Assembly: GCA_030657355.1 (NCBI GenBank)
Contig: CP131056.1
Span: 62,001 to 126,000, forward strand
Origin: Radicibacter daui
GTDB lineage: Bacteria; Pseudomonadota; Alphaproteobacteria; Radicibacterales; Radicibacteraceae
Reading direction: 5' to 3'
DNA: 64,000 bases
Part shown: piece by piece, positions 18,108 through 28,194 of the stretch
How the letters are laid out: each line of letters starts with the position of its first letter
Position numbering within the stretch: the stretch's first letter is position 1
Program-made: the position numbers and the translations under genes
The notes under the pieces: model-generated
Databases searched by the model: none
What the model saw: the letters and a program-made list of their open reading frames with translations, nothing else
What the model was told of the DNA's origin: nothing

Positions 18108-20057
18108 ATGGCCTTTACCGTGAAGCTGCCCGACGGCAGCCAGCGCGGCTTCGACGCACCTGTAACGGGCGCCGAACTCGCGAATTCGATTTCCAAATCG
18201 CTGGCGAAAAACGCCTATGTCATCCGCGTGAATGGCGAGCTGTGGGATCTCTCCCGCACCCTGCCGGAAGGCGCGAGCGTCGCCATCCTGACCCGTGATA
18301 GCGAGGAAGGCCTTGATACGCTGCGCCATGACACGGCGCATGTGATGGCCGAAGCCGTGCAGGAACTCTGGCCCGGCACCAAGGTCACCATCGGTCCGAC
18401 GATCGAAAACGGCTTCTATTACGACTTCGACCGCGAAGAACCCTTCCGCCCGGAAGATCTGGAAGCGATCGAAGCGCGCATGCGCGAGATCATGGCGCGC
18501 GGCGCGGCCTTCGACCGCGAGGTGTGGAGCCGTGACGACGCCATCGAGCATTTCCGCTCTGCCGGCGAGAAGTACAAGGTCGAGCTGATCGAGAATCTGC
18601 CCGCCGCCGAGACGATCACCATCTACAAGCAGGGCAACTGGATGGACCTGTGCCGCGGCCCGCACGGCCCCGGCACCAAGGCCATCGGCGTTGCCTTCAA
18701 GCTGATGAAGGTGGCCGGCGCCTACTGGCGCGGCGATTCGCGCAACCGCATGCTCCAGCGTATCTACGGCACCGCCTGGCGCACCGAGCAGGAGCTGAAG
18801 GACCACCTCCACCAGCTGGAGGAGGCGGAGAAGCGCGACCACCGCAAGCTCGGCAAGGAAATGGACCTCTTCCATTTCCAGGAAGAAGCCCCCGGCGCCG
18901 TCTTCTGGCACCACAAGGGCTGGGTCCTGTTCCAGAAGCTGATCGACTACATGCGCCGCCGCCAGGAAACGGCCGGTTACATCGAGGTTTCCACGCCGAC
19001 GGTCATGGACCGCGCGATGTGGGAGACCTCGGGCCACTGGTTCAATTACCGGCAGAACATGTACACGACGACCACGGAAGATGACCGGGTCTTCGCGCTC
19101 AAGCCGATGAACTGCCCGGGCTCGGTCTCCGTCTACAAGGCCGACCTCAAATCCTACCGCGACCTGCCGCTGCGCATGGCCGAGTTCGGCCGCGTGCACC
19201 GTTACGAGGCCTCGGGCGCCCTGCACGGCCTGATGCGTGTCCGCGAGTTCACGCAGGACGACGCGCACATCTACTGCACCGAAGAACAGATGCAGGAAGA
19301 GTGCGAAACGGTGATTCGCCTGATCATGGACATCTATGCCCAGTTCGGCTTCACCAACGTGCGCATCAAGTTCTCCGACCGGCCGGAAAACCGCATCGGC
19401 TCCGACGCCACCTGGGACAAGCTGGAGGGTGCGCTCAAGGGTGCGCTTGAAGATATGGGCTTTGCCTACACCCTCAACCCCGGCGAAGGCGCCTTCTACG
19501 GTCCGAAGCTGGAGTTCGTGCTGCGCGACGCTATCGGCCGCGACTGGCAGTGCGGCACCCTGCAGGTTGACCTCAACCTGCCGGAACGCTTCGACGCCAA
19601 CTACATCGGCGAGGATGGCGAACGCCATCGTCCGGTGATGCTCCACCGCGCGCTCTTCGGCTCGCTGGAGCGCTTCACCGGCATCCTCATCGAGCATTAT
19701 GCCGGCAAGCTGCCGCTCTGGCTCGCGCCGGTGCAGGCGGTGATCGCCACCATCGTCTCCGACGCGGACGACTATGCCTATGAAGTTGCAGCCCAGCTGC
19801 GCAAGGCCGGCCTTCGGGTCGAAGTCGACACCCGCAACGAGAAGATCAACTACAAGGTCCGCGAGCACAGCCACAACAAGGTGCCCTTCATCCTCGCCGT
19901 CGGTAAGCGCGAGGTTGAGGAACGCACTGTGGCCGTGCGACGTCTGGGTGAAGAGGGTCAGAAGGTCCAGTCGCTGGCGGATGCCGTCGCGCTGCTGGCC
20001 GACGAAGCCCGCGATCCCATCCAGCGGGCCGAACAGGTGGCTCTGGCCGCCGAATAA
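18108..20057 (+). CDS. thrS: Threonyl-tRNA synthetase
   Basis: Class II synthetase charging tRNA-Thr, 649 residues, near the family length. Domains run in order: N-terminal TGS (about 1-62, [20 protein letters not shown]), the editing domain with [11 protein letters not shown], and the SAD segment. The catalytic core follows with the zinc/threonine pocket KPMNCPG, motif 2 ([13 protein letters not shown]) and motif 3, then the C-terminal anticodon-binding domain ([20 protein letters not shown]). ATG 18108 follows AGAGG at a suitable distance; the open frame upstream does not resemble the family. infC follows on the same strand after an unusually structured spacer. A 694-residue antisense frame is a composition artefact. 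Confidence 0.97.
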   Translation: MAFTVKLPDGSQRGFDAPVTGAELANSISKSLAKNAYVIRVNGELWDLSRTLPEGASVAILTRDSEEGLDTLRHDTAHVMAEAVQELWPGTKVTIGPTIENGFYYDFDREEPFRPEDLEAIEARMREIMARGAAFDREVWSRDDAIEHFRSAGEKYKVELIENLPAAETITIYKQGNWMDLCRGPHGPGTKAIGVAFKLMKVAGAYWRGDSRNRMLQRIYGTAWRTEQELKDHLHQLEEAEKRDHRKLGKEMDLFHFQEEAPGAVFWHHKGWVLFQKLIDYMRRRQETAGYIEVSTPTVMDRAMWETSGHWFNYRQNMYTTTTEDDRVFALKPMNCPGSVSVYKADLKSYRDLPLRMAEFGRVHRYEASGALHGLMRVREFTQDDAHIYCTEEQMQEECETVIRLIMDIYAQFGFTNVRIKFSDRPENRIGSDATWDKLEGALKGALEDMGFAYTLNPGEGAFYGPKLEFVLRDAIGRDWQCGTLQVDLNLPERFDANYIGEDGERHRPVMLHRALFGSLERFTGILIEHYAGKLPLWLAPVQAVIATIVSDADDYAYEVAAQLRKAGLRVEVDTRNEKINYKVREHSHNKVPFILAVGKREVEERTVAVRRLGEEGQKVQSLADAVALLADEARDPIQRAEQVALAAE

Positions 20058-20124
20058 GCCGGAAAACACCGGCTTGGCCATGTGAAATCGGGCGAAGGGC
20101 GGCTAAAAAGCCACACCTTCGCCC
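20056..20124 (+). promoter_or_regulatory. Structured thrS-infC spacer: two hairpins
   Basis: The first stem, AAGCCGG (20056-20062) with CCGGCTT (20069-20075), begins within the thrS stop codon. The second is GGGCGAAGG (20090-20098) with CCTTCGCCC (20116-20124), and it encloses a nested GGCT-AAAA-AGCC hairpin (20101-20112). No T-tract follows, so neither is a classical terminator. They may govern processing or read-through into infC. Confidence 0.6.
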
Positions 20125-20297
20125 AACTCGCAGCAGATATTTGCAGATTGCCCGCACGCCAATTGAGGCGCGCGACAAAACGCATTATGGTGCGATGATC
20201 GGATTTAACCTTGGGCGTCCGAACCCCTATCCATTACCGCGGCTTTTTTCCTGACTGTTGGAAACCCGGCCGCGTTGGTCCGGAAGCCCTCGATACT

Positions 20298-20313
20298 GAG
20301 GAGCAGCTCCATA
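20298..20313 (+). promoter_or_regulatory. infC ribosome binding site and probable AUA start codon
   Basis: GAGGAG at 20298-20303 lies seven bases before ATA (20311-20313). No ATG, GTG or TTG occupies a comparable position. IF3 genes often use rare start codons that IF3 itself discriminates against, which gives autoregulation. Confidence 0.65.
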
Positions 20314-20850
20314 GCCAGGAGACCTACACCCGCCCCCGTTCGTGAAAAGGACGGCCCGCGCGTCAACCGTGAAATCAATGTCCGTTCCGTGCGCCTTGTC
20401 GGCGCCGATGGCGAAATGATTGGCGTCGTCAGCATCAGGGACGCCCTGATTGCCGCAGAAGAGGCCGGTCTCGATCTCGTTGAGATCAGCCCGAATGCCG
20501 AACCGCCGGTCTGCAAGATTCTCGACTACGGCAAATTCAAGTTCGAGGCCGCGAAAAAGAAGAACGAGGCCAAGAAAAAGCAGAAGGTCATCGAGGTCAA
20601 AGAGATCAAGCTGCGTCCCAACATCGACGATCACGATTACGACGTGAAGATGAAGGCGGCGATGCGCTTCCTCGAGGAAGGCGACAAGGTCAAGGTGACC
20701 CTGCGCTTCCGTGGCCGCGAAATGGCTCACCAGGATCTGGGTGTCAGCCTGCTGCAGCGCGTGCGCGAGCAGCTTGAAGAGCAGACCAAGGTCGAACAGC
20801 TGCCGAAGCTGGAAGGCCGCCAGATGGTCATGGTTCTGGCTCCCCGCTAA
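20311..20850 (+). CDS. infC: Translation initiation factor IF-3
   Basis: Binds the 30S subunit and checks start-codon and initiator tRNA pairing. The conserved N-domain begins [20 protein letters not shown], followed by [20 protein letters not shown], the lysine-rich linker [16 protein letters not shown], and the C-domain ([20 protein letters not shown] to [10 protein letters not shown]). From ATA 20311 the protein is 179 residues, close to the usual 170-180. An in-frame TTG at 20275 would add 12 residues without similarity and without a Shine-Dalgarno. The rare ATA start is therefore favoured. It follows thrS, as in many bacteria, but rpmI and rplT, its usual partners, are not downstream; a terminator and an unrelated kinase gene are. 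Confidence 0.93.
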   Translation: MARRPTPAPVREKDGPRVNREINVRSVRLVGADGEMIGVVSIRDALIAAEEAGLDLVEISPNAEPPVCKILDYGKFKFEAAKKKNEAKKKQKVIEVKEIKLRPNIDDHDYDVKMKAAMRFLEEGDKVKVTLRFRGREMAHQDLGVSLLQRVREQLEEQTKVEQLPKLEGRQMVMVLAPR

Positions 20851-20886
20851 GTTTTTCGGGGCCATTCGGCCCCGATCAAGGACTGA

Positions 20887-20924
20887 CAAAACGCCCCCGG
20901 CAGCCGCCGGGGGCGTTTTGTTTT
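20887..20924 (+). terminator. Strong terminator after infC
   Basis: A perfect 15-base stem, CAAAACGCCCCCGGC with GCCGGGGGCGTTTTG, has the loop AGCC and is followed by TTTT. A second hairpin, CGGGGCC-ATTC-GGCCCCG at 20857-20874, lies just before it but has no T-tract on this strand. Confidence 0.93.
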
Positions 20925-21134
20925 AGCAACGATCCCTGATTTCCGCCCTTCGGCCCATGAAGCTCGCCCGCTGCTGCATGGGTGTCATGTGATTGTCATC
21001 ATCGTATCCTGTTTCGGGCTGGCTAGAATGCCGGCCGCGGGAACGGGAACATCCCCCAAGGTCGCTTTTCACTGGCCAGCCGCCAACAGCAAGACCGACA
21101 ACCACAAGACAGATCGGCAGAGTCGCCAAATCCC

Positions 21135-23174
21135 ATGCCCCCCTCTTCCACACATCGCCGGGGACTTTGGCTGACAACGGCCAATGGCCGGATTTCGCGC
21201 ACCCTTACCCTGTCGGTGTTCGTGGCCATCCTGCTGATTGAGACGGCCATCCTCGTCCCGTCCTATTTCAGTTTCCGGCAGGAACTGCTGAACCGGCTCA
21301 ACCTTGCCGGCATCACCGCGGTGCGCGTACTGGCCGAGCCGATGAGCCATCAGCAATGGCCGACGCTGGATGGGCTAGCCCGGGCAGTGATCCTGCGAGC
21401 CGATGCGGTGCTGCGCTCAACTCCGATCCAGGGTGGCCGCATCTATGACCTGCAGGGGCGCTGGATCGAAACCTTTGGCGATGCACCCAGTCTCGTCTTC
21501 GATCCCGATACGTCCGGGAAGCAACCGGGCAATACGCACCTCGAAACCAGGCGCGGCTCCTATGAGGTGATCTGGGGGCCGGCAGATACCGGCCTGCCGC
21601 TGGTCATCGTCGGTCGACTCGATGCGCGCGACGTACCGGGCCAGCTGCACGCCTATATCTGGCGCATCGCCAGCCTGATCGCCCTCATCTCCCTCTTCGT
21701 CTCTGGCACTGCGCTCTTCATCTTCGCGCGCCTCGTGCTAACGCGGCTGTTTGACCTGCGCCGGCATCTGCTGGCCGCAAGCGACGATCTGGAATCGGTC
21801 GAGCATACCAAGCTGGCCGATGACATGCCGGGCGCCCGGGCCCATGACGAACTTGGCGATGTGGCGCGGGCCTTCGACCGGCTGACCGGCAGGATTTCCC
21901 GGACACTGGCGCAGCTGAAGCTAAGCCAGAACAAGCTGGGCGAAACCAATGCCACGCTGGAAGCGCGGGTTGCCCGCCGCACCGCGCAGCTGGAAGAAGC
22001 CCGTGCCCGTGCGCTGGAGGCCGCAGCCGCAGCAGAACGCGCCAGCGCTGCCAAAACCGAATTTCTGGCAACCATCAGCCACGAAATCCGCACGCCGATG
22101 AGCGGCATCATCGGCATGAGCGAACTGCTGCTGGACACAGAACTCGACACCGAGCAGCACGAGTTCGTGGAGATCATCCGCCGGTCCGGCGAGGGCTTGC
22201 GCCGTCTGCTCGATGATGTGCTCGATCTTTCCACCATCGAGGCGGGGTACATCGAAATTCATCGCACCAGCTTCTCTTTGAGAGCGCTGGTTGCGGATGT
22301 CGAGAGCCTGCTTGCCATCGCTGCCCGCGAAAAAGGCATCACGCTGGATACGGAGCTCGATGAGACCATTCCCGACATCGTCAGCGGGGATCCGAGCCGG
22401 CTGCGGCAGGTGCTTTTCAACCTGCTGAGCAATGCACTCAAATTTACCGGGCAGGGCAGCGTCACCCTTCAACTTGGTCTCGCGCGCCGCGGCCCCTTTA
22501 CCGTGCTGTGCGGGGAAGTGCTCGACAGCGGGCCCGGCATTCCGGAGGAGTTGCTGAACGGCGCCCTGTTCGAGCCTTTTGCCCGTGCCCAGACTGTACG
22601 CCATATCCGGGGCGCCGGCCTTGGCCTTTCCATCTGCAAACGGCTGCTGTCAGCGATGGGAGGGTCCATCCGGGCCGAGAATCGCCCCGAAGGCGGCGCC
22701 CGCATCAGCTTTGACCTGTTGGTCTCGCTGCCTACCGGCGGAGAGGATTATGACCTGCCGAACCTGCCGGCAGAACCGCTGCCAAGCGTGGCGCCGCAGG
22801 TCATTCTGCTGGTGAGCAATGATCGGGAAGCTGCCGAATCGCTGACCGCCCGGTTACGGCAGGATCGCCACTCAGTCCGCCTGGTTGAAGACATGGTCGA
22901 TGCCGCCTCGGCGCTGCGGGGCGGGCTTTTTGACCTGATCTTCATCGACCTCGGCCTTAGCGACGGCAGGGGGCTGGAGCTGGCACGGCAGGTCAAACGA
23001 CTGCCGGCACCGGCAAACCGGGCGCCGATCATCGGCATTACATCGCGTACCGAGAGTACGAGCCGAGATGCCGTGCTTGGCGCCGGCATCGAAGGCTATC
23101 TCGTAAAGCCGGTGAGCGGCGACGCGCTCAATGCGGAGATCTGGCGCGTCGTCAGCCAGAAAGCGGCGGACTGA
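21135..23174 (+). CDS. Hybrid sensor histidine kinase with HAMP and receiver domains
   Basis: A 679-residue membrane kinase. Two membrane helices, about residues 23-45 and 177-200, flank a periplasmic sensor segment. A HAMP-like region (about 200-260, [20 protein letters not shown]) and a coiled coil ([20 protein letters not shown]) follow. The H-box [20 protein letters not shown] has H316. N, G1 and G2 boxes are present ([30 protein letters not shown]). The C-terminal receiver (about 555-675) has the phosphoacceptor D605 in [14 protein letters not shown] and KP in GYLVKPVSG. Its N-terminal acidic cluster is reduced to VSNDRE, so metal binding may be altered. No response regulator gene is adjacent, so it probably feeds an unlinked phosphorelay. 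The ribosome binding site is weak. Confidence 0.9.
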   Translation: MPPSSTHRRGLWLTTANGRISRTLTLSVFVAILLIETAILVPSYFSFRQELLNRLNLAGITAVRVLAEPMSHQQWPTLDGLARAVILRADAVLRSTPIQGGRIYDLQGRWIETFGDAPSLVFDPDTSGKQPGNTHLETRRGSYEVIWGPADTGLPLVIVGRLDARDVPGQLHAYIWRIASLIALISLFVSGTALFIFARLVLTRLFDLRRHLLAASDDLESVEHTKLADDMPGARAHDELGDVARAFDRLTGRISRTLAQLKLSQNKLGETNATLEARVARRTAQLEEARARALEAAAAAERASAAKTEFLATISHEIRTPMSGIIGMSELLLDTELDTEQHEFVEIIRRSGEGLRRLLDDVLDLSTIEAGYIEIHRTSFSLRALVADVESLLAIAAREKGITLDTELDETIPDIVSGDPSRLRQVLFNLLSNALKFTGQGSVTLQLGLARRGPFTVLCGEVLDSGPGIPEELLNGALFEPFARAQTVRHIRGAGLGLSICKRLLSAMGGSIRAENRPEGGARISFDLLVSLPTGGEDYDLPNLPAEPLPSVAPQVILLVSNDREAAESLTARLRQDRHSVRLVEDMVDAASALRGGLFDLIFIDLGLSDGRGLELARQVKRLPAPANRAPIIGITSRTESTSRDAVLGAGIEGYLVKPVSGDALNAEIWRVVSQKAAD

Positions 23175-23226
23175 CCGGCAGAGGATAGCCCGCCTGAAGG
23201 CCTCCCTCCGCCGGCCCCAACCCCGC

Positions 23227-25272
23227 TCAGGCCGCGCGAACCTGCGCGATAAAGCCCCCAACCTCTCCATCCAGCTTCTCCGCAGCCTGGGAGAGCGAGC
23301 GGGCGGCATCCAGCAAGGCCCCCGCTGAAACACGGCTGTCGGCAACGCCATCCCGCACGCCACTCATCCGCTGCGTAATCTGCCGCACGGCATCGACGGC
23401 ATGCTGGACGTTGCGGGCGATTTCCGACGTGGCAGCTCCTTGCTCCTGGACGGCTGATGCTGCGGCATTGCTGAGCTCATTGATCCGCACGATCTGCGCG
23501 CTGACGGCACCGATGGCGTTGACGGTCGTCCGCGTCTGGTTCTGCATGGCGCCGATCCGGTCGGTGATCTGTTCGGTCGCCCGGGCCGTCTGGGTTGCCA
23601 GGGCCTTGACCTCCTGCGCCACCACGGCAAAGCCCTTGCCGGCCTCACCGGCCCGGGCCGCTTCGATCGTGGCATTGAGGGCGAGAAGATTGGTCTGCTC
23701 GGCAATGGCGGAAATCAGCTCCACGACCGAACTGATCGCCTGGGCATCCTCGGAAAGCTGGTTGATTTCGCGGTCTGTATCGGTCGCTGCCGCAGCGACG
23801 GCCCGGCCGATGGCGGCCTGCTCCGAACTCTGCCGGGCGATTTCGGCAATCGAGGTATTGAGCTCTTCCGTCGCTGCCGAAACCTGAGACACGTTGCCGG
23901 ACGTTTCTTCCGCCGCCGTTGCCACGGCCTCTGCCTGCTCGCTGCTGACATCGGCGGTACGGGCCATCTCCTCCGCCGTCGCAGACATCTGGGTGGCTGC
24001 GGCGGCAACATCCCCGGCAAGGGCCTCCATCATTCCGGAGAAGCTGTCCGTCAATTCCTTGAGAACAGCAGCCCGCTTCAGCTGAGCCTCCTGCGCGACT
24101 GCAGCCTCGGCAGCCAGCTTGTCCGCATGCTGCATGGCATCCCGGAAGTCGGCGAGAGTGGCAGCCATGCTGCCCACTTCGTTCTTGCCCCTCAGGTGGT
24201 TGAAACGCACCTCATAATCCCGGCGGGAAAGTCTTACCATGCCCTGACTCAGATCGCGGAAGGCTGCGAGCAGGCGCGTCAGCACGATGAAACCGATGAC
24301 CCCTGCCACCGCGAGCGCCAGAAGAGTGACGCCGGAAAACAGAACGAACAGCCACCAGGCGGAGGCCGCCTTCTGATCGGTACGACTGGAAAAATCGCTG
24401 TTCAGCTGGTCTTCAATGGCCTTCATGCCCTCGATACGGCGCGTTGCGGCATCAAACCATTTGTCCGGTGCAAACGGAGGCTCACCGCCATAGCCATAGG
24501 CCGCAACCGCTTCCCGCATGGAGCTGTATTCAGCCTGGACCGGCGGCGGAATGAACCGGGAGAGATAGGCAATCTGCCCGGAAGAGGCGTTGGCCGAAAA
24601 ATCCTCCAGCAATGCCTGTTGCTCCGCACCAAGGCGCAGGAAGGTTTGATGGCTTGCCGGGGTAAATCCGCCCGCAAGGCCGTTGGAGCCAAGAGCCCGC
24701 TCCAGCCCTGCTCGCTCCTTGGCTTGCAGGAAGTCGAACAGCACGACCCCCTGTATTGCGAGATCAGCTGAGGCGGCAACGGCTGTAATCTCGTGCATCG
24801 TCTCCAGCAGGTCCCGTACCGCACCGCTATAGAACGCCACCATATCGGGGGTTTTTATCGTAAGACCGCTGACGGCGGCGCGTACCTCCTGCAGGCGGGC
24901 CAGATCGGCTTCTGCCTTTGTCCGCAAAGTTTCAACGGCAGTCGGCAAACGTCCCTTCAGGCCGGCGCTGGTGACCGCCAGTGCGGCGAGCGCCGTGTCC
25001 GTTACCGGGCGCTGTGCCGAAAGACGGTCAACGAAGGGGCCCGTCCCCTTGGCGCCCAGAAAGCCTGCAGAATTGCCGCGCTCGAGCTGCAAGGCATGCA
25101 CGCTGTCGCTCAACGGTTTGACCAGGGTGCTGATTTGCTGGAAGGAGCCCATCGAGCTGGCTTCCTCCCAGACCGATATTTCTTTCATGCCGCAAAAAAT
25201 GAGCATGGTCAGAACCGGCATGAAGAGCAGCGCAACAATCTGGTTCCCGAGTTTTACATCGTTCAGCCGCAT
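23227..25272 (-). CDS. Methyl-accepting chemotaxis protein with NIT sensor domain
   Basis: A 681-residue chemoreceptor. The N-terminal membrane helix ([19 protein letters not shown]) leads to a large periplasmic domain with the NIT signature [16 protein letters not shown] at about residue 62. The NIT (nitrate/nitrite sensing) family is all-helical. A second helix ([19 protein letters not shown]) precedes HAMP (about 335-390). The signalling domain contains the invariant hairpin tip [30 protein letters not shown]. No C-terminal CheR-binding pentapeptide is present (ends FIAQVRAA). It is a single gene, divergent from xylF across an AT-rich promoter region. A nitrate or nitrite ligand is suggested by the domain only. 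Confidence 0.92.
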   Translation of the reverse strand: MRLNDVKLGNQIVALLFMPVLTMLIFCGMKEISVWEEASSMGSFQQISTLVKPLSDSVHALQLERGNSAGFLGAKGTGPFVDRLSAQRPVTDTALAALAVTSAGLKGRLPTAVETLRTKAEADLARLQEVRAAVSGLTIKTPDMVAFYSGAVRDLLETMHEITAVAASADLAIQGVVLFDFLQAKERAGLERALGSNGLAGGFTPASHQTFLRLGAEQQALLEDFSANASSGQIAYLSRFIPPPVQAEYSSMREAVAAYGYGGEPPFAPDKWFDAATRRIEGMKAIEDQLNSDFSSRTDQKAASAWWLFVLFSGVTLLALAVAGVIGFIVLTRLLAAFRDLSQGMVRLSRRDYEVRFNHLRGKNEVGSMAATLADFRDAMQHADKLAAEAAVAQEAQLKRAAVLKELTDSFSGMMEALAGDVAAAATQMSATAEEMARTADVSSEQAEAVATAAEETSGNVSQVSAATEELNTSIAEIARQSSEQAAIGRAVAAAATDTDREINQLSEDAQAISSVVELISAIAEQTNLLALNATIEAARAGEAGKGFAVVAQEVKALATQTARATEQITDRIGAMQNQTRTTVNAIGAVSAQIVRINELSNAAASAVQEQGAATSEIARNVQHAVDAVRQITQRMSGVRDGVADSRVSAGALLDAARSLSQAAEKLDGEVGGFIAQVRAA

Positions 25273-25722
25273 AATCGGACACCCCGTCTTGTCTCGATAC
25301 AGTCAAGAAAGACACAAGTCCTCGCCCGCAGCCGTGTAAAGATATGAAAAGAAAGGAATTTTCATTTTTTTCTGAAATCATAAATAGATTGTACGGAATA
25401 AAAATAGCCATGACGTATTTTTTTTATGCATTTCGTATTATATAAATTCACTCCCTGTATGAAACTGTCTGGAAAACATCTTTATTCTTAAAACGTACTC
25501 CGGACTTTCACTCCATACAAAGATTTAATCTTCATCGACGCTCACTGACTCGGCCCGTTCAGCGGGTCCCGGGATTCTGCTGGCGAGGGCCGGCAAGGCT
25601 CTTGACGCCGGGCTATGGAAATGAAATTTTTCACGTGTCGAAATAAATAACCACCCGGCGACCCTGCCGGTGATGGAATCACATCAGGAGGCGGACAAAC
25701 CGCCCCGTCTGGAGGAGACACC
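25273..25722. promoter_or_regulatory. AT-rich divergent promoter region between the NIT-MCP gene and xylF
   Basis: This 450-base stretch has no gene. The core 25355-25530 is strikingly AT-rich: 25381-25440 is about 25 % GC in a 65 % GC window. It holds many possible -10 elements, such as TATTATATAA near 25435, but I cannot fix a promoter. The xylF ribosome binding site GGAGGAG lies just before 25723. A dedicated xylose regulator gene is not adjacent. Confidence 0.6.
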
Positions 25723-26766
25723 ATGAACAAGCGATCCGTCGCAACGCTTGGCGCTGCGCTCGTTCTGGCTGGCGCCGTTACAGCACCGGCCGCCCACGCT
25801 GCTGGCAAGGTGATCGGCGTCAGCTGGTCCAATTTCCAGGAAGAGCGCTGGAAGACCGACGAAGCCGCCATCAAGAAAGTGATCGAGGCCGCTGGCGGCA
25901 CTTATCTGAGCGCCGACGCCCAGAGCAACCCGTCCAAGCAGCTCTCCGACATCGAGAGCCTGATTTCGCGCGGCGCCAATGCGCTGATCGTTCTGGCGCA
26001 GGACGCGTCCTCCATCAGCCCGGCCATCGACGCCGCCGCCAATGAGGGCATTCCGGTCGTTGGTTATGATCGCCTCATTGAAAATAAGAGCGCTTATTAC
26101 TTGACCTTCGACAACAAGGAAGTCGGCCGCCTGCAGGCCAAGGCCGTCTTCGCCCAGGCGCCGAAGGGCAACTACGTCTTCATCAAGGGTTCGCCGACCG
26201 ACCCCAATGCCGACTTCCTGCATGAAGGCCAGCTGGAAGTGCTGAAAGCTGCCATCGACAGCGGCGCCATCAAGAATGTCGGCGAGATGTACACCGAAAA
26301 CTGGCTGCCCGCCGTTGCCCAGCGCAACATGGAGCAGATCCTGACCAAGAACGACAACAAGGTCGATGCTGTCGTCGCCTCCAATGACGGCACCGCCGGC
26401 GGCGCCGTTGCCGCTTTGACGGCCCAGGGCATGGCCGGCATCCCGATCTCCGGACAGGATGGCGACCAGGCCGCACTCAACCGCATCGCCCTCGGTACCC
26501 AGACGGTTTCCGTGTGGAAGGACGCCCGCAATCTCGGCGCCAAGGCAGCAGAAATCGCCCTCGCCCTTGCCGATGGCAAGAAGATGGCCGACGTCCCCGG
26601 CACCCAGACCTGGAAGAGCCCGGGCGGGACTGCGCTCAACGCCCAGTTCCTGACCCCGGTGGCCATTACCAAGGACAATCTGGACGTGGTCGTGAAGGCC
26701 GGCTGGATTACCAAGGACGTGCTGTGCCAGGGCGTGCCGGCCGGCAAGGTCGCGGCCTGCAACTGA
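25723..26766 (+). CDS. xylF: D-xylose ABC transporter, periplasmic binding protein XylF
   Basis: Captures xylose in the periplasm and delivers it to XylH. The 347-residue precursor has a clear signal peptide (MNKRSVATLGAALVLAGAVT, cleavage near AAHA-AGK). The mature sequence is highly characteristic of XylF: GVSWSNFQEERWKTDEAAIK, DAQSNPSKQLSDIESLI, PVVGYDRLIE, YLTFDNKEVGRLQA, FIKGSPTDPNADFLHEGQ, VVASNDGTAGG and GIPISGQDGDQAALNRIA. The family resemblance leaves little doubt about xylose. It is first in the xylFHG unit and is followed by a hairpin that should lower expression of the membrane components relative to it. Confidence 0.96.
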   Translation: MNKRSVATLGAALVLAGAVTAPAAHAAGKVIGVSWSNFQEERWKTDEAAIKKVIEAAGGTYLSADAQSNPSKQLSDIESLISRGANALIVLAQDASSISPAIDAAANEGIPVVGYDRLIENKSAYYLTFDNKEVGRLQAKAVFAQAPKGNYVFIKGSPTDPNADFLHEGQLEVLKAAIDSGAIKNVGEMYTENWLPAVAQRNMEQILTKNDNKVDAVVASNDGTAGGAVAALTAQGMAGIPISGQDGDQAALNRIALGTQTVSVWKDARNLGAKAAEIALALADGKKMADVPGTQTWKSPGGTALNAQFLTPVAITKDNLDVVVKAGWITKDVLCQGVPAGKVAACN

Positions 26767-26804
26767 TCCGGCCAGCCTGACCGGCAAACCGGAGTTCCAC
26801 TGAC

Positions 26805-26842
26805 GGCCGGCGGCCGCATTCCTCGCGACCGCCGGCCTTTTT
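26805..26842 (+). terminator. Attenuator-type terminator between xylF and xylH
   Basis: GGCCGGCGG (26805-26813) pairs with CCGCCGGCC (26829-26837) and is followed by TTTTT. Its place between the binding protein and the permease genes fits partial termination that gives an excess of binding protein. Confidence 0.8.
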
Positions 26843-26911
26843 CAGCTGGCAAACTCACCTCTTCCGATCAGGAGAGGTCATCACCCGAACATTTCCGGAT
26901 TTCCCCCGCCC

Positions 26912-28177
26912 ATGGATGCCCTCAATTCATTCCTCCGCAAACTGGAGGTGGACAGCCGCATGCTCGGCATGGTGGCGACCCTCATCGTGATCTGGGTCGG
27001 CATCGACCTGCTGGCGGACGGGCGCTTTTTGACGCCGCGCAATCTCTTCAACCTTTCAGTCCAGACCGCTTCCGTGGCCGTCATGGCGGCCGGCATGGTG
27101 CTGGTGATCATCACCCGCAATATCGACCTCTCGGTCGGCTCCATTCTCGGCGTGACCGCCATGGTCATGGGTGTCATCCAGACCGACTGGCTGCCGCAGT
27201 GGCTGGGGCTTGGCCATCCCGCCATCTGGATTCTGACCGCCCTTGCCGGCGTGCTGATCGGTGCCGTTATCGGCGCGCTCAACGGCACCATCATCGGCTA
27301 TCTGGGTGTCCCCTCCTTCATCGTCACGCTTGGCGGTCTGCTCATCTGGCGCGGCGCGGCCTGGTGGGTGACCCAGGGGCGCACCGTTGCCCCGCTCGAC
27401 CAGATCTTCATCCTGCTGGGCGGTGGCATCGAAGGAACGCTTGGTGCGTTCTGGAGCTGGATTGCCGGTTTCGTCGTCTCTGCCGGCATCGTCGCAACCA
27501 CCCTCATCGCCCGCCGACGCCGGATCGCCTTCAACTTCCCGGTCAAGCCGGTCTGGGCCGAATTCCTGACGGCCGGCGCCCTGATCGTGGTGGTGCTGGG
27601 GTTTGTTGCGACCGTCAATGCCTACAACCTGCCGCAGATCGCGGTAGAGCGCATCGCAAAGGCCAAAGGCCTCGTCATTCCGCCCGAAGGCCTGCAAATC
27701 GCCCACGGCCTCGCCATTCCGGTGGTCATCGTCATCATTGCCGCCTTCATCGTCTCCGTTTTGCTGAGACGCACCCGTTTCGGCCGCTACGTCTTTGCCA
27801 TGGGTGGCAACATGGAGGCGGCCGAGCGTGCCGGCGTCGACACGCGCGCCATCACCTTCTGGGTGTTCGTGCTGATGGGAGCGCTGTGCGGCCTCTCGGC
27901 CTCCATCGCTTCGGCCCGCCTGCAATCGGCCAACAATGACATCGGCACGCTGGACGAGCTGCGTGTCATCGCGGCAGCGGTCATCGGTGGCAGTTCGCTT
28001 GCTGGCTGTGTGGGCACCGTCTATGGCGCCCTCCTCGGCGCCATCATCATCCAGAGCCTGCAGAGCGGCATGGCACTGCTCGGGCTCGATACCTCGCTGC
28101 AAAACATCATCATCGGCGCCGTGCTGGTCCTGGCGGTCTGGATCGACCAGGTCTACCAGCGCCACCGCCGCACCTGA
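26912..28177 (+). CDS. xylH: D-xylose ABC transporter permease XylH
   Basis: Integral membrane permease, 421 residues with about ten or more hydrophobic segments, of the ribose/xylose (BPD_transp_2) family. Conserved features are [54 protein letters not shown], the segment [20 protein letters not shown] facing the ATPase, and [20 protein letters not shown]. The length is that of XylH rather than the shorter RbsC. The start ATG 26912 is oddly far (about 34 bases) from the nearest good ribosome binding site, AGGAGAGG at 26870-26877; no in-frame ATG, GTG or TTG lies nearer to that site. Confidence 0.95.
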   Translation: MDALNSFLRKLEVDSRMLGMVATLIVIWVGIDLLADGRFLTPRNLFNLSVQTASVAVMAAGMVLVIITRNIDLSVGSILGVTAMVMGVIQTDWLPQWLGLGHPAIWILTALAGVLIGAVIGALNGTIIGYLGVPSFIVTLGGLLIWRGAAWWVTQGRTVAPLDQIFILLGGGIEGTLGAFWSWIAGFVVSAGIVATTLIARRRRIAFNFPVKPVWAEFLTAGALIVVVLGFVATVNAYNLPQIAVERIAKAKGLVIPPEGLQIAHGLAIPVVIVIIAAFIVSVLLRRTRFGRYVFAMGGNMEAAERAGVDTRAITFWVFVLMGALCGLSASIASARLQSANNDIGTLDELRVIAAAVIGGSSLAGCVGTVYGALLGAIIIQSLQSGMALLGLDTSLQNIIIGAVLVLAVWIDQVYQRHRRT

Positions 28178-28194
28178 CCGCCCGGAGCCCCATT

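Noticed and set aside
17997-20081. A 694-residue antisense frame over thrS
   Set aside because: It shadows thrS exactly and has no motif or ribosome binding site.
20857-20874. CGGGGCC-ATTC-GGCCCCG hairpin after infC as a terminator
   Set aside because: The T-run precedes it and no T-tract follows on the plus strand; the following 15-base stem is the terminator.
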